A DNA stretch of 64,000 bases, taken from Perlabentimonas sp041656735 (GTDB lineage Bacteria > Bacteroidota > Bacteroidia > Bacteroidales > Tenuifilaceae). The notes under the pieces are model-generated. The model did no database searches. It saw only the letters and a program-made list of their open reading frames with translations, and was not told where the DNA came from. Below, piece after piece: positions 51,669-61,231 of this stretch. Where the stretch lies: positions 11,279 through 75,278 of the forward strand of contig JBBACY010000014.1 of NCBI GenBank assembly GCA_041656735.1, written 5' to 3'. Position numbers and translations under genes: made by a program. Each line of letters opens with the position of its first letter. Positions within the stretch are counted from its first letter, which is position 1.

Positions 51669-54600
51669 ATGCTTGCAAAAAGAATACTTTTAGCTGTTTT
51701 CACTGTTTTAAGCATTATATCGCTTACTGCGAATGCTCAGGAAACCAGCCAATATACCCACCCCGACAAGCATCTGAACGAGGGAATAAACCTGTTTCAG
51801 AAGGGGAATTTTGTAGCGGCACAAAAAGAGTTTACAACTGCCTCGCAAAAAGCCAACCGAAACGAAATTCACGTTAAGGGCGAAGCCGAATTCTACATCG
51901 CCCTGTGTGCCATTGAGCTATTTAATGAGGATGCGGAATACCTAATGCGCACTTTTATCAACAATTACCCTGATAACCAAAAGGTTAACGTTGGGCATTT
52001 TGAGTTGGCAAAGTTACGGTATCGCGAAAAAAAATATGCCGACGCCATATACTGGTTTGATAAAACTAAACGCAATGGACTCGATTCCGACCAAAAAGCC
52101 GAATACTTTTTCAAACTTGGGTACAGCCATTTTATGGAGAATGACTTGGAGATGGCCAACCGAAATTTTTACGAGTTGAAAGATATAAAAAATATGTACT
52201 CGGCACCAGCCACATACTACTACTCGCACATAGCCTACAAGCAAAAAAACTATGCTACAGCCCTTAAAGGTTTCGAAAAATTAAGTAACGATGAAACCTT
52301 TGCCCCTGTTGTTCCATATTACATTACTCAAATATACTACCTTCAAAGGCAATACGATAAGGTAATTGAGTACGCTCCACCAATTCTTGAATCGGCCAAC
52401 GCCAAACGTGCACCCGAAATTGCCCGCTTAATTAGTGAATCGCACTACCGCCTTAAGCAGTACGAACAGGCAATACCTTTTGTGGAGCAATTTATTGAGA
52501 AAGCCACAACTTTAACCCGAAAGGATAACTACCTAATTGGGTTTATTTACTATCGAAACTTTAAATTTGACGAGGCAATAAAGCACCTTGAGCGCGTTGC
52601 AACCGAGGAGGATACGCTAAGTCAGAATGCAAACTACCACCTAGCCGACTGCTACATAAAGACCGACCAAAAAGCCAAGGCTCGACAAGCATTCGCAATG
52701 GCATCGAAGCCCGATTTCGATATGTCGATTAAAGAGGATGCCCTTTTTAATTTTGCCAAAATAACCTACGAAACGCTATACAATCCTTTTAATGAAGCCA
52801 TTGAAGCATTCAGGAAATACATAACCCTGTTCCCCAATAGCGACAGAATTGACGATGCGTATAATTATTTGGTTCAGGCATACACAAATACCAAAAACTA
52901 CGGGGAGGCACTCCAATCTCTCGAAAAAATTTCAAATAAGGATGCCACAATTCGTAGGGCTTACCAACGTGTTGCCTTCTTTAGAGGCATTGAGCTATTT
53001 CAAAATTTAAATTTCGAAGAGGCTGTTGAAAAATTTTCCATAGCACTTAAATACCCCGAGTATAACGAAAAACTGCTAGCCCTTAGCCTTTACTGGAGGG
53101 CCGAATCGTACTACCGACTCCTTAATTTTGAGAACGCCGCCACCGATTATTCCAAATTCCTTTTATCACCAGGCGCTTTTGGGTTAACCGAATACAATAT
53201 GGCTCACTACAACCTTGGCTACTCGCACTTTAAGCTAAAAAACTATGAAGAAGCCATTGTTTGGTTTCGGAAGTACACAACCCTTACGGCAAAAAACAAA
53301 ACACAATTCTTGGGCGATGCCCACAACCGTATTGCCGACTCATATTTTATTCAGCGCAGCTACTGGGTTGCGCTCGACTATTACGAAAACGCAATAAACA
53401 CCAATACCATTGATGTTGACTACGCTCTTCTGCAACGAGGTATAGCGTTTGGGCTAGTTAGCCGTCCTCAGAAAAAGATTGAAGAGCTACAAAAATTGGT
53501 AAACAGCTATCCCAACTCGAACTATACCGACGATGCTCTATTTGAGCTGGCCGAAACCTACCTTGCCATTAACGAGAACCAGGAAGCTGTTAAGCATTAC
53601 AACAGAATACGCAACGAGTTTCCTGGCAGCACATACTACGTAAGGGCACTAGTTCAGCTCGGCATTGGAGCATACAATAACAACGACGCCGAAAATGCTA
53701 TGCAATACTACAAACGCGTGGTTGAAGAATTCCCCAACTCGGCCGAGGCAAAAAATGCCTTAGTAGGCATTCGTAATATTTATGTTGATAACGGAAACAT
53801 TGATGAGTATTTTACCTATGCCTCACGATTGGGAAGCCTTGGAAACGTAACAATGGCCGAAAAGGATTCATTGTCGTATATTTCTGCTGAAAGAATTTAT
53901 ATGAGCGGTAACTGCGAAAAGGCAGTACTTAATCTAAAAAGCTACCTCAACGAGTTTCCAAAAGGAAGTTTTGTGCTTAACGCACATTTCTACATTGCCC
54001 ATTGCTACCATCGCAACGGAAAACTTGACGAGGCTTTAGAGTCATACAGCCAGGTAATACAAAGGCAAAAAAATCCGTTTACCGAACAAACCCTACTCGC
54101 TTCGTCAAGCATATATATGCAGCAAAAAAAATATGCCGATGCGTACGAAGTTTTCAACCTTCTCGAATCACTTGCCGACCTAAAATCGAGCCTACTCGAC
54201 GCCAGAGTGGGAATGCTACGCACGGCAAAACTCCTCGAAAGGCACAGCGAGGTGGTTGAAGCGGCCAACAAGGTGTTAATAACCGACAAGTTACCCGCCG
54301 AAACAGAACGCGAAGCCCGTTTTACCAAAGCACTATCGTTACTTGAGTTAAACCGCAGCGACGAGGCGTTCGACGAGTTTGCATTCCTCTCGAGCAACCT
54401 AAAATCGGCTGAGGGTGCCGAGTCGAAATTTAGAATGGTAAAAATATACTACAATGCGGGCAAGTTAGATAAAGCCGAAGCCGAAGTTTTTAGGTTTGCC
54501 GAAAACAATACTCCGCATCAGTACTGGCTAGCAAAAAGTTTTATAATCCTGTCCGATATTTACGCACAACGCGACGACTTTTTTCAAGCTAAAGCCACCC

Positions 54601-54746
54601 TACAAAGTGTTATTGATGGCTACACTACTACCGATGATGGCATTATAGACCAAGCCTCGGAAAAACTTACTAAACTTGTTAAAACTGAAAAATTAAAACA
54701 ACAAGACACCAAGGTAGATACCCTTCAGATGGGTTGGGGAGAATAA
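51669..54746 (+). CDS. Large tetratricopeptide-repeat protein, exported
   Basis: The 1025-residue protein begins at the ATG with a signal peptide (about 1-21, ending LTANA); the longer GTG-started frame from 51627 would bury it. About 20 degenerate TPR units cover the rest, for example AEFYIALCAIELFNEDAEYL, YYLQRQYDKVIEYAPPILES and DDALFELAETYLAINENQEA. It would act as a periplasmic protein-interaction scaffold. The following outer-membrane protein gene starts 47 bases later, so they probably form an operon and a complex. No enzyme domain is seen. Confidence 0.85.
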   Translation: MLAKRILLAVFTVLSIISLTANAQETSQYTHPDKHLNEGINLFQKGNFVAAQKEFTTASQKANRNEIHVKGEAEFYIALCAIELFNEDAEYLMRTFINNYPDNQKVNVGHFELAKLRYREKKYADAIYWFDKTKRNGLDSDQKAEYFFKLGYSHFMENDLEMANRNFYELKDIKNMYSAPATYYYSHIAYKQKNYATALKGFEKLSNDETFAPVVPYYITQIYYLQRQYDKVIEYAPPILESANAKRAPEIARLISESHYRLKQYEQAIPFVEQFIEKATTLTRKDNYLIGFIYYRNFKFDEAIKHLERVATEEDTLSQNANYHLADCYIKTDQKAKARQAFAMASKPDFDMSIKEDALFNFAKITYETLYNPFNEAIEAFRKYITLFPNSDRIDDAYNYLVQAYTNTKNYGEALQSLEKISNKDATIRRAYQRVAFFRGIELFQNLNFEEAVEKFSIALKYPEYNEKLLALSLYWRAESYYRLLNFENAATDYSKFLLSPGAFGLTEYNMAHYNLGYSHFKLKNYEEAIVWFRKYTTLTAKNKTQFLGDAHNRIADSYFIQRSYWVALDYYENAINTNTIDVDYALLQRGIAFGLVSRPQKKIEELQKLVNSYPNSNYTDDALFELAETYLAINENQEAVKHYNRIRNEFPGSTYYVRALVQLGIGAYNNNDAENAMQYYKRVVEEFPNSAEAKNALVGIRNIYVDNGNIDEYFTYASRLGSLGNVTMAEKDSLSYISAERIYMSGNCEKAVLNLKSYLNEFPKGSFVLNAHFYIAHCYHRNGKLDEALESYSQVIQRQKNPFTEQTLLASSSIYMQQKKYADAYEVFNLLESLADLKSSLLDARVGMLRTAKLLERHSEVVEAANKVLITDKLPAETEREARFTKALSLLELNRSDEAFDEFAFLSSNLKSAEGAESKFRMVKIYYNAGKLDKAEAEVFRFAENNTPHQYWLAKSFIILSDIYAQRDDFFQAKATLQSVIDGYTTTDDGIIDQASEKLTKLVKTEKLKQQDTKVDTLQMGWGE

Positions 54747-54793
54747 GTTTACAAATAACAAAAACATACAATACAATTAGTAAGGCTAACGAT

Positions 54794-56467
54794 ATGAACA
54801 CAAAAACGATAACAACCCAAATCTTAATACTTGTTACCCTGCTTGCCGCAAGTGTTGCAACATTTGCACAGGAAAACGACCTAACCAAGCAGGTTCAAGT
54901 GGTTAGACCCTACGAACCTAGCATATCAGATGCTTTTAAACTCAACCTACTGCCCATAGTTGAGGACACAATAAAGTTAAATCCAACCTTTAATTACAAC
55001 CTTACACTTAGGCCCGTATCAATAAATTTTCCTGTAAACAATATTTCGCCAGCCCGTATGGTTGCCGAACCCCTCTCGCTTGCCAACAAAGCCTACGTTA
55101 AGGTCGGGTTTGGCAATTACTTATCACCACTTGCCGAAGTTTACTATGCCTCAACGCGTCAAAAAAAATACTCCTACGGTGCATCATTAAAGTACAAGGG
55201 GTCTTTTGGAAAGGTAAAACTTGACAATAACCAAAAAGTTGATGGAAGTTTTAACCATTTTAATGCTAACGCTTTCGGGAAAAGAATTTTCAAAAATGCT
55301 GCGCTTGACGGAGGGCTATCCTTTTCGCACTTTAGTTACGGTTTTTATGGCCATGACACAACCCTGGCGGCACTTCCTATACCAAGCGAGGTTGAAGCAC
55401 AAAAACAGCAGAATTTTAGCGTCGGTGCAAACTTTTACTCAACCTATAGCGACTCGGTTCACCTAAATTACAAGGCCAGCACGTGGTACAACCATTTCGC
55501 CGACAACTACAGTAACGAGCAGAACAGTGTTGGATTGCAAATGCATTTCGAGAAGTTTTTTAAAATGGAAAAAGTGGGGGCAAGCCTTGGCTTTACACAT
55601 CACAACGTGGGTCAAAACCCTAGTTTAAAGAGCCAAACAACCTTGAACCTATCCCCTTGGGTAGGCCTTTTTGGCTCGCAATGGAGGTCACAAGTAGGTG
55701 TACTGGCTGCCATAAATACAATGGACAGTAAAACACAGATGCATCTCTACCCCATTGGATTTATATCTTACGATATTATTGCCAACTACCTTATTCCGTA
55801 CTTCCAGTTTAGTGGTTATTTAGAAGAAAACCACTATGCTAAAATCCTTAACGAAAACCCTTGGGCTACACCAGGACTAAACGTTGTAAACACTAGCCAT
55901 AAGTTTATTGTAAAAGGCGGACTAAAGGGCAATATGAACCCAAAAGTTGCCTATAATATTTCGGCAAGTTACGAGCTAATTGATAGCGCCTACTTTTTTG
56001 TAAACACTGTCGATCCAACCAATCTCTTTCTTTTAAATAAATTCGATGTTGTTTACGATAATATCCAGCATAAACACTTTGTAGGTGAGCTAACTATTGC
56101 TCCGACAACACGCATTAAAATTGCCTTGGCTGCCGAGTACAACATATACACCATGAACGAGTTACCAACCCCGTGGCATAAACCCAAATTTATTGGTCGT
56201 GCCAATTTAAGGTATAATATAAAAGATAAGATATTAGCTACAGCCGAATTCTTTGTCGAAGGAAAAAGGAACGTTAAATCGATTGCCAACGACCTAATTG
56301 AGATTGATGGTTTAATGGATGTAAACCTGTGCATTGAATACAGACTTAACAAGCGAGCATCGGGCTTCCTCAACCTAAACAATTTAACCGGCAATAGAGC
56401 GCACCAATGGTACCTGTACCCCACCCATCAGTTTAATATGATGGCTGGCATTACGTACACTTTTTAA
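54794..56467 (+). CDS. Outer-membrane beta-barrel protein, TonB-receptor-like in shape
   Basis: The 557-residue protein has a signal peptide (about 1-25, ending VATFAQ), a conserved N-terminal stretch QVQVVRPYEPSISDAFKLNL and LPIVEDTIKLNPTFNYNLTL, and then repeated amphipathic strands ending in aromatic GITYTF, typical of an outer-membrane barrel. A plug domain is not evident. The ATG at 54794 is preferred to the TTG at 54734, which overlaps the previous gene. It is encoded right after the large TPR protein. Confidence 0.75.
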   Translation: MNTKTITTQILILVTLLAASVATFAQENDLTKQVQVVRPYEPSISDAFKLNLLPIVEDTIKLNPTFNYNLTLRPVSINFPVNNISPARMVAEPLSLANKAYVKVGFGNYLSPLAEVYYASTRQKKYSYGASLKYKGSFGKVKLDNNQKVDGSFNHFNANAFGKRIFKNAALDGGLSFSHFSYGFYGHDTTLAALPIPSEVEAQKQQNFSVGANFYSTYSDSVHLNYKASTWYNHFADNYSNEQNSVGLQMHFEKFFKMEKVGASLGFTHHNVGQNPSLKSQTTLNLSPWVGLFGSQWRSQVGVLAAINTMDSKTQMHLYPIGFISYDIIANYLIPYFQFSGYLEENHYAKILNENPWATPGLNVVNTSHKFIVKGGLKGNMNPKVAYNISASYELIDSAYFFVNTVDPTNLFLLNKFDVVYDNIQHKHFVGELTIAPTTRIKIALAAEYNIYTMNELPTPWHKPKFIGRANLRYNIKDKILATAEFFVEGKRNVKSIANDLIEIDGLMDVNLCIEYRLNKRASGFLNLNNLTGNRAHQWYLYPTHQFNMMAGITYTF

Positions 56468-56629
56468 ACTCTCCCTTAGCCGAGTAACCATACTAATTTT
56501 ATTGCCGTTTTTTGTAAAAGACAGCGAGTAAAAATTGCATCCAAAAAATTAGCGCAACTTCTTGTTTTTCATTGAGTTGTAAAACATAAAAAACATCAAA
56601 AAAAACACAATAAAACCAATCTTTTTTTA

Positions 56630-56637
56630 TATCTTTG
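56630..56637 (+). promoter_or_regulatory. -7 promoter box of gyrB
   Basis: TATCTTTG (in the context TATATCTTTGAG) fits TAnnTTTG and lies 85 bases before the ATG at 56722. An upstream -33 TTTG at the usual distance was not found. Confidence 0.4.
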
Positions 56638-56721
56638 AGGGTATTTTAAAAATGTCTTAAATTTTTACAAACCAGCATTTTATCTGGTTCACATAGTTCA
56701 ATTTACTTGAAGTTAATTAAT

Positions 56722-58713
56722 ATGGATAATTTAGAAAATGAGAAGTTGGTAAACTCCCCCTTAATTGATGACTCGCATTACTCTGCAAGCAATATTCAGG
56801 TTTTAGAAGGGCTCGATGCCGTTCGTAAACGCCCATCGATGTACATTGGTGATACGGGCACTAGAGGCTTACATCACTTGGTTAACGAGGTTATCGATAA
56901 CTCGATTGATGAAGCGCTTGCCGGTTACTGTAAAAGAATAGATTTAACTATAAACGAAGACGGATCAATCACCGTTGTTGACGATGGTAGAGGAATTCCC
57001 GTTGACTATCACGAGAAGGAGAAGAAATCGGCCCTTGAGGTTGTAATGACCGTTCTGCACGCCGGCGGAAAATTCGATAAAGGATCATACAAAGTATCTG
57101 GTGGTTTGCATGGTGTAGGCGTTTCGTGTGTTAATGCGCTCTCAAAGAAACTTGTGGCCGAAATTCATCGCGATGGTAAAATATGGAAACAAGAATATAG
57201 CAAAGGTGCGCCCCTGGAACCAGTTCAAGAGGCTGGCACAACTAACAAAACAGGAACAATTATCACATTCCTACCCGATGATACTATCTTCGACCAATCA
57301 ATTGAATTTAAATTTGAAACTCTTGCTTCACGGCTACGCGAATTGGCTTTCCTAAACAAAGGGATTTACCTATCTGTTACCGACAAGCGCGAGTTCGAAG
57401 AAAATGATAATGGCGATACGTTTCGCTTTGAGGAGTTCCATTCAGAAGAAGGACTAAAGGAGTTCGTTGAGTTCCTCGACTCGAACCGTGAATCGCTTAT
57501 AGAATCAACCATTTATATTGAATCGGACAAAAATGAGGTTCCGGTTGAGGTTGCAATGCAGTACAATACTTCATTCTCTGAAAACCTCCACTCGTACGTA
57601 AACAATATAAATACCATTGAGGGTGGTACCCACCTAACTGGTTTTCGTAGGGCGCTTACCCGCACCCTAAAAAAGTATGCCGATGAATCGGGAATGCTCT
57701 CCAAACTAAAATTTGATATTAGCGGCGACGACTTCCGCGAGGGGTTAACTGCAATTATCTCTGTTAAGGTTCAGGAGCCACAGTTTGAGGGGCAAACTAA
57801 AACTAAACTCGGAAACTCGGAGGTTAGCCTAGCCGTGGACCAAGCCGTTAGCGAAGCCCTAACCAACTATCTTGAGGAAAACCCTAAGGATGCCAAGGTT
57901 ATAGTTCAAAAAGTTATTCTGGCTGCTCAGGCACGCCATGCCGCCCGCAAAGCGCGCGAATTGGTGCAACGAAAAACTGTTCTTTCTGGATCGGGCTTGC
58001 CGGGTAAACTATCCGACTGCTCAGAAAAAGATCCTGCACAAACCGAAATATTCCTTGTGGAGGGCGACTCGGCGGGTGGTACCGCTAAGCAAGGGCGCGA
58101 TAGGCGCTTTCAGGCTATTTTACCCCTACGTGGTAAGATACTGAATGTTGAAAAAGCTATGCAGCATAGAATTTTCGAGAACGAGGAGATTAAAAATATG
58201 TTTACCGCTTTTGGGGTATCCATTGGCACCGAGGAAGACAGTAAAGCACTTAATCTTGAAAAAATAAGGTATCACAAAATAATAATAATGACGGATGCCG
58301 ACGTGGATGGAAGCCACATTGCAACCCTAATTATGACCTTCTTCTTCCGTTATATGAACAGCCTAATAAACGCAGGGTACCTGTACATTGCCACTCCCCC
58401 GCTTTTTCTAGTTAGAAAAGGTAAGGAGGAGCGCTACTGTTGGTCCGAAGAGGAAAGAATCATAGCAGTTGAAGAACTGGGTAAAGGGCGTGAAGCCTCA
58501 GTCCACATTCAGCGATACAAGGGTTTGGGAGAGATGAATGCCGAACAACTATGGGACACTACCATGAACCCAGAAACCCGCTTACTTCGAAGGGTTACCA
58601 TTTCGAGTGCCGCAGAAGCCGACAGAATATTTTCGATGCTTATGGGCGATGAAGTTCCTCCCCGCAGAGAGTTTATTGAAAAGCATGCTAGGTACGCAAA
58701 AATCGATATCTAA
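56722..58713 (+). CDS. gyrB: DNA gyrase subunit B
   Basis: The 663-residue subunit has the GHKL ATPase (EVIDNSIDEALAGYC, DDGRGIPVDYHEKEKKSAL, KVSGGLHGVGVSCVNALS), the transducer domain with QTKTKLGNSEV, and the TOPRIM domain with the acidic residues of EGDSAGGTAKQGRDR and DADVDGSHI. It ends QRYKGLGEMNAEQLWDTTMN and a short tail. It supplies ATP hydrolysis for negative supercoiling. The ATG at 56722 is chosen; a TTG at 56707 would add five residues. It is monocistronic with a terminator behind. Confidence 0.97.
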   Translation: MDNLENEKLVNSPLIDDSHYSASNIQVLEGLDAVRKRPSMYIGDTGTRGLHHLVNEVIDNSIDEALAGYCKRIDLTINEDGSITVVDDGRGIPVDYHEKEKKSALEVVMTVLHAGGKFDKGSYKVSGGLHGVGVSCVNALSKKLVAEIHRDGKIWKQEYSKGAPLEPVQEAGTTNKTGTIITFLPDDTIFDQSIEFKFETLASRLRELAFLNKGIYLSVTDKREFEENDNGDTFRFEEFHSEEGLKEFVEFLDSNRESLIESTIYIESDKNEVPVEVAMQYNTSFSENLHSYVNNINTIEGGTHLTGFRRALTRTLKKYADESGMLSKLKFDISGDDFREGLTAIISVKVQEPQFEGQTKTKLGNSEVSLAVDQAVSEALTNYLEENPKDAKVIVQKVILAAQARHAARKARELVQRKTVLSGSGLPGKLSDCSEKDPAQTEIFLVEGDSAGGTAKQGRDRRFQAILPLRGKILNVEKAMQHRIFENEEIKNMFTAFGVSIGTEEDSKALNLEKIRYHKIIIMTDADVDGSHIATLIMTFFFRYMNSLINAGYLYIATPPLFLVRKGKEERYCWSEEERIIAVEELGKGREASVHIQRYKGLGEMNAEQLWDTTMNPETRLLRRVTISSAAEADRIFSMLMGDEVPPRREFIEKHARYAKIDI

Positions 58714-58717
58714 TATA

Positions 58718-58747
58718 GAAAAGGACTGTTTTTACAGTCCTTTTTTC
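58718..58747. terminator. Bidirectional terminator between gyrB and the YwqK-like gene
   Basis: AAAAGGACTGT and ACAGTCCTTTT pair around a few T bases; the right side continues with more T. On the minus strand the stem also ends in a T-rich run, so it can serve the convergent gene at 58850. Confidence 0.75.
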
Positions 58748-58849
58748 TTACACCAATAGCATTAAAGTTCGAATAGTGCCAGCTAAAAAAGTTTAGGAAA
58801 CATTATTGCTCGCAAAAAAGGAAGTCAGGCAGAACTAATCTATTATAAA

Positions 58850-60019
58850 TTACTTGCCAAGTACCGCTGGAAGGCTTTCCAGTTTTTGTCTATGCTCTAC
58901 AGTTCCATCGAGTTTGTACATCCATGCAGGTCCATACTGAATGCCCTTTCTAAAGAATATCCGTGCAGCAATGCTTCCATTGGGGTAAAAGGTAGTCCAA
59001 AAGCCTTCGGCTTTACCGTTCACATAGTAGCCGCTTAGATTCATGTAACCATCCTCAGCATAAAAAGCCCATGCGCCAACCGATTTGCCAACCCTATAGG
59101 CTCCTTGCTGCTTTAGGTTTCCATTGGAATAGAAAAAGCACCATACCCCCGAAAATTTCCCGTGTTTAAAATTTCCACGACTGTATAAATTGCCATCGGA
59201 GTAGTAGCTAGCCCACTCACCTTCCCTATTATTGTCTGTAAACTGTCCAGCCTCGGCCATCTCTCCATTGGGGTAAAACTCTTGATACTTACCGCTTAAC
59301 TGACCATTATCATAGTACGAAACATTCATTACCGCACCGTTCTCATAGTATCCAACTACTTTACCCTTTACAATACCTATATCATAATAGGTTACCCTCT
59401 GGAGATTACCATTTTTATAGTAGGTATAAAGTGTGTCATTATACTCGTTGTTAAGCTTAAATCCTTTGTAGTTAATACCGCCCTCTTCATGGTATGCTTC
59501 CCAAGATCCATTAAGTGTGTCGTTTAAATAAGTTGCAGATATCAACAGAATTCCATCGGGTGAGTATACACGAGAAAGGCCATTTAATCTTCCTACAGAA
59601 TAATTACTTTCTGAATCAATGCTCCCATTTGGGTGGTAGGTTACCAGTTGGCCCATTAGCAAATCATCCTTATATGCTCCGGTTTGGTAAAGCGATCCAT
59701 CGTCCTTCCAAATATTAAAAGGACCACTCTTTTCTCCTTTTGAGTACCTGTACATACTTTGCCTCAATCCATTACGGAAATAGTTTGTCCATAGGCTATC
59801 GGCCAAATTATTAACGTAACGCCCCTCTTGCATAATGGTTCCCTCGGGATAGTAAAATGAGTATGACCCCTGTTTTATAGTATCGCCATTATGAGTGTAT
59901 GCCTGAAATTTCTCCTGAATAGTTCCATCTGAATAGTAACGCTCACTAAAAACAATAGTCTGCCCATAGCCCGAAATGGCTAACAATAGCAACACAATTG
60001 ATGTATATAATTTAATCAA
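58850..60019 (-). CDS. YwqK/MORN-like repeat protein, exported
   Basis: The 389-residue protein has a signal peptide (about 1-19). The rest is made of about 15 repeats of some 24 residues with the core YYxNGxL or FYPNGxI, for example FYPNGEMAEAGQF, YYSDGNLYSRGNF and FYSNGNLKQQGAY. Repeats of this kind are annotated as MORN or YwqK antitoxin-like; in Bacteroidota they are usually secreted or periplasmic and their role is unclear. Adjacent, on the same strand and 34 bases upstream, is a PapD-like protein gene, so the two may be one unit. Confidence 0.8.
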   Translation of the reverse strand: MIKLYTSIVLLLLAISGYGQTIVFSERYYSDGTIQEKFQAYTHNGDTIKQGSYSFYYPEGTIMQEGRYVNNLADSLWTNYFRNGLRQSMYRYSKGEKSGPFNIWKDDGSLYQTGAYKDDLLMGQLVTYHPNGSIDSESNYSVGRLNGLSRVYSPDGILLISATYLNDTLNGSWEAYHEEGGINYKGFKLNNEYNDTLYTYYKNGNLQRVTYYDIGIVKGKVVGYYENGAVMNVSYYDNGQLSGKYQEFYPNGEMAEAGQFTDNNREGEWASYYSDGNLYSRGNFKHGKFSGVWCFFYSNGNLKQQGAYRVGKSVGAWAFYAEDGYMNLSGYYVNGKAEGFWTTFYPNGSIAARIFFRKGIQYGPAWMYKLDGTVEHRQKLESLPAVLGK

Positions 60020-60053
60020 AAGAAGAAATTTTTAACTGCAGTTTTACCATCAA

Positions 60054-60863
60054 CTATTCTATATCAATAACAAGTTGTGCTCCTTCCAACGCAAATTTCG
60101 ACCCATAGTCAACAATAACTGCAATGGCATATTTTCCAGCGGGCAACTGTCCATTGGGTAGTTCAACCTCAACATTCCTGGTCATTTTAGGGAATGTTTC
60201 TACCTCAAACGAGGGGAACTGCTTCTCTTCGGATGTGTTTATATTAGATGCTATTAGATGAACTTTGCAGGTTGTTACTTTGTCTCCCAGATTATCAAGA
60301 GTTGCAGAAAATTTTCTAACCACATCCTCTGCACCAGTAACCTCTATCAAATTTGTTACCTTAATAGAATGGTTTTTGTTGCTACTTGGAGACTGGTACA
60401 CGGTAACACCAATTCTGCCACTAACCATTACACCTGCTCCCAAGTTTTTATCGGCATCCCACGAGGTTTGCTCCTTTGTTGGCTGCACATAAAGCATTGC
60501 CCACACTGCCCCATACTCATCACCAGGCACAAGTATGGTTACCTGAACGGGTAGCTGCTCGCCCGGGTTTAACTCAAAAAAACTAGGATTGATATTCAGC
60601 CAATTAGCTGCTGAGCGACGTGTTGTATTGGGTGGCATCATTTGTCGTTTCCCATCGCTACCAAGTAAAAAATCGGAAATTGCAACAATAAATGATGCTT
60701 TCTTGTTGCTGTGATTTGTTATGTTGATAACCTTGGTTTGATTCTCACCAGGCTCGGCATTAAAATCGAGCCTTACAGGAGCTATCTCAAAATCTTGAGC
60801 CAAAACTGCCTCTGACAGGATTAAAATCATAAATAAACAAAAAAACCTACTAGCTATATTCAT
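60054..60863 (-). CDS. PapD-like/DUF916-like periplasmic protein
   Basis: The 269-residue protein has a signal peptide (about 1-22, ending AVLAQ). The N-terminal Ig-like domain reads EIAPVRLDFNAEPGENQTKV, then INITNHSNKKASFIVAISDF, and has SFFELNPGEQLPVQVTI, like fimbrial chaperones and the DUF916 family. A second beta domain (about 155-265) contains GQLPAGKYAIAVIVDYGSK. It could be a chaperone for a secreted protein or a structural adhesin; no usher or pilin gene is visible here. Confidence 0.72.
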   Translation of the reverse strand: MNIASRFFCLFMILILSEAVLAQDFEIAPVRLDFNAEPGENQTKVINITNHSNKKASFIVAISDFLLGSDGKRQMMPPNTTRRSAANWLNINPSFFELNPGEQLPVQVTILVPGDEYGAVWAMLYVQPTKEQTSWDADKNLGAGVMVSGRIGVTVYQSPSSNKNHSIKVTNLIEVTGAEDVVRKFSATLDNLGDKVTTCKVHLIASNINTSEEKQFPSFEVETFPKMTRNVEVELPNGQLPAGKYAIAVIVDYGSKFALEGAQLVIDIE

Positions 60864-60919
60864 AATGAGCGGAATAGAAAACAGTTAAACAATTACAACA
60901 AGTTTAAAATCATAGGATA

Positions 60920-60927
60920 CAAATATA
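60920..60927 (-). promoter_or_regulatory. -7 promoter box for the PapD-like gene
   Basis: On the minus strand TATATTTG matches TAnnTTTG, 56 bases before the ATG at 60863. Confidence 0.45.
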
Positions 60928-61202
60928 ACGTAAAAAACCTAAAATAGTAATACAAAAATAAAATCAGCCTAAACCATAAATATGAAATATTTGCAAAAGA
61001 GAGATACAAAAAGTTTAACTCCTGTTGTTATGACGCTTACAAAAATAAGATGACGCAAATATATGTTTTTTTTCAAAAGGACTTAAGTAAAGCAACTATT
61101 ACGTTAGTTGTAAACCACAATAATTAACTATAGTAATTATCCACTTTTGCCACCTTATTTTAAAGATTTGTCAAAAAAATAATAAAATACTAGTTTTTTG
61201 CT

Positions 61203-61210
61203 TACTTTTG
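61203..61210 (+). promoter_or_regulatory. -7 promoter box for the TPR/SpoIIE gene
   Basis: TACTTTTG fits TAnnTTTG and lies 21 bases before the ATG at 61232. No -33 partner at the right distance. The remaining divergent intergenic bases (60928-61202) show only AT-rich sequence. Confidence 0.4.
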
Positions 61211-61231
61211 AGTTAGAACAACCAACTTAAG

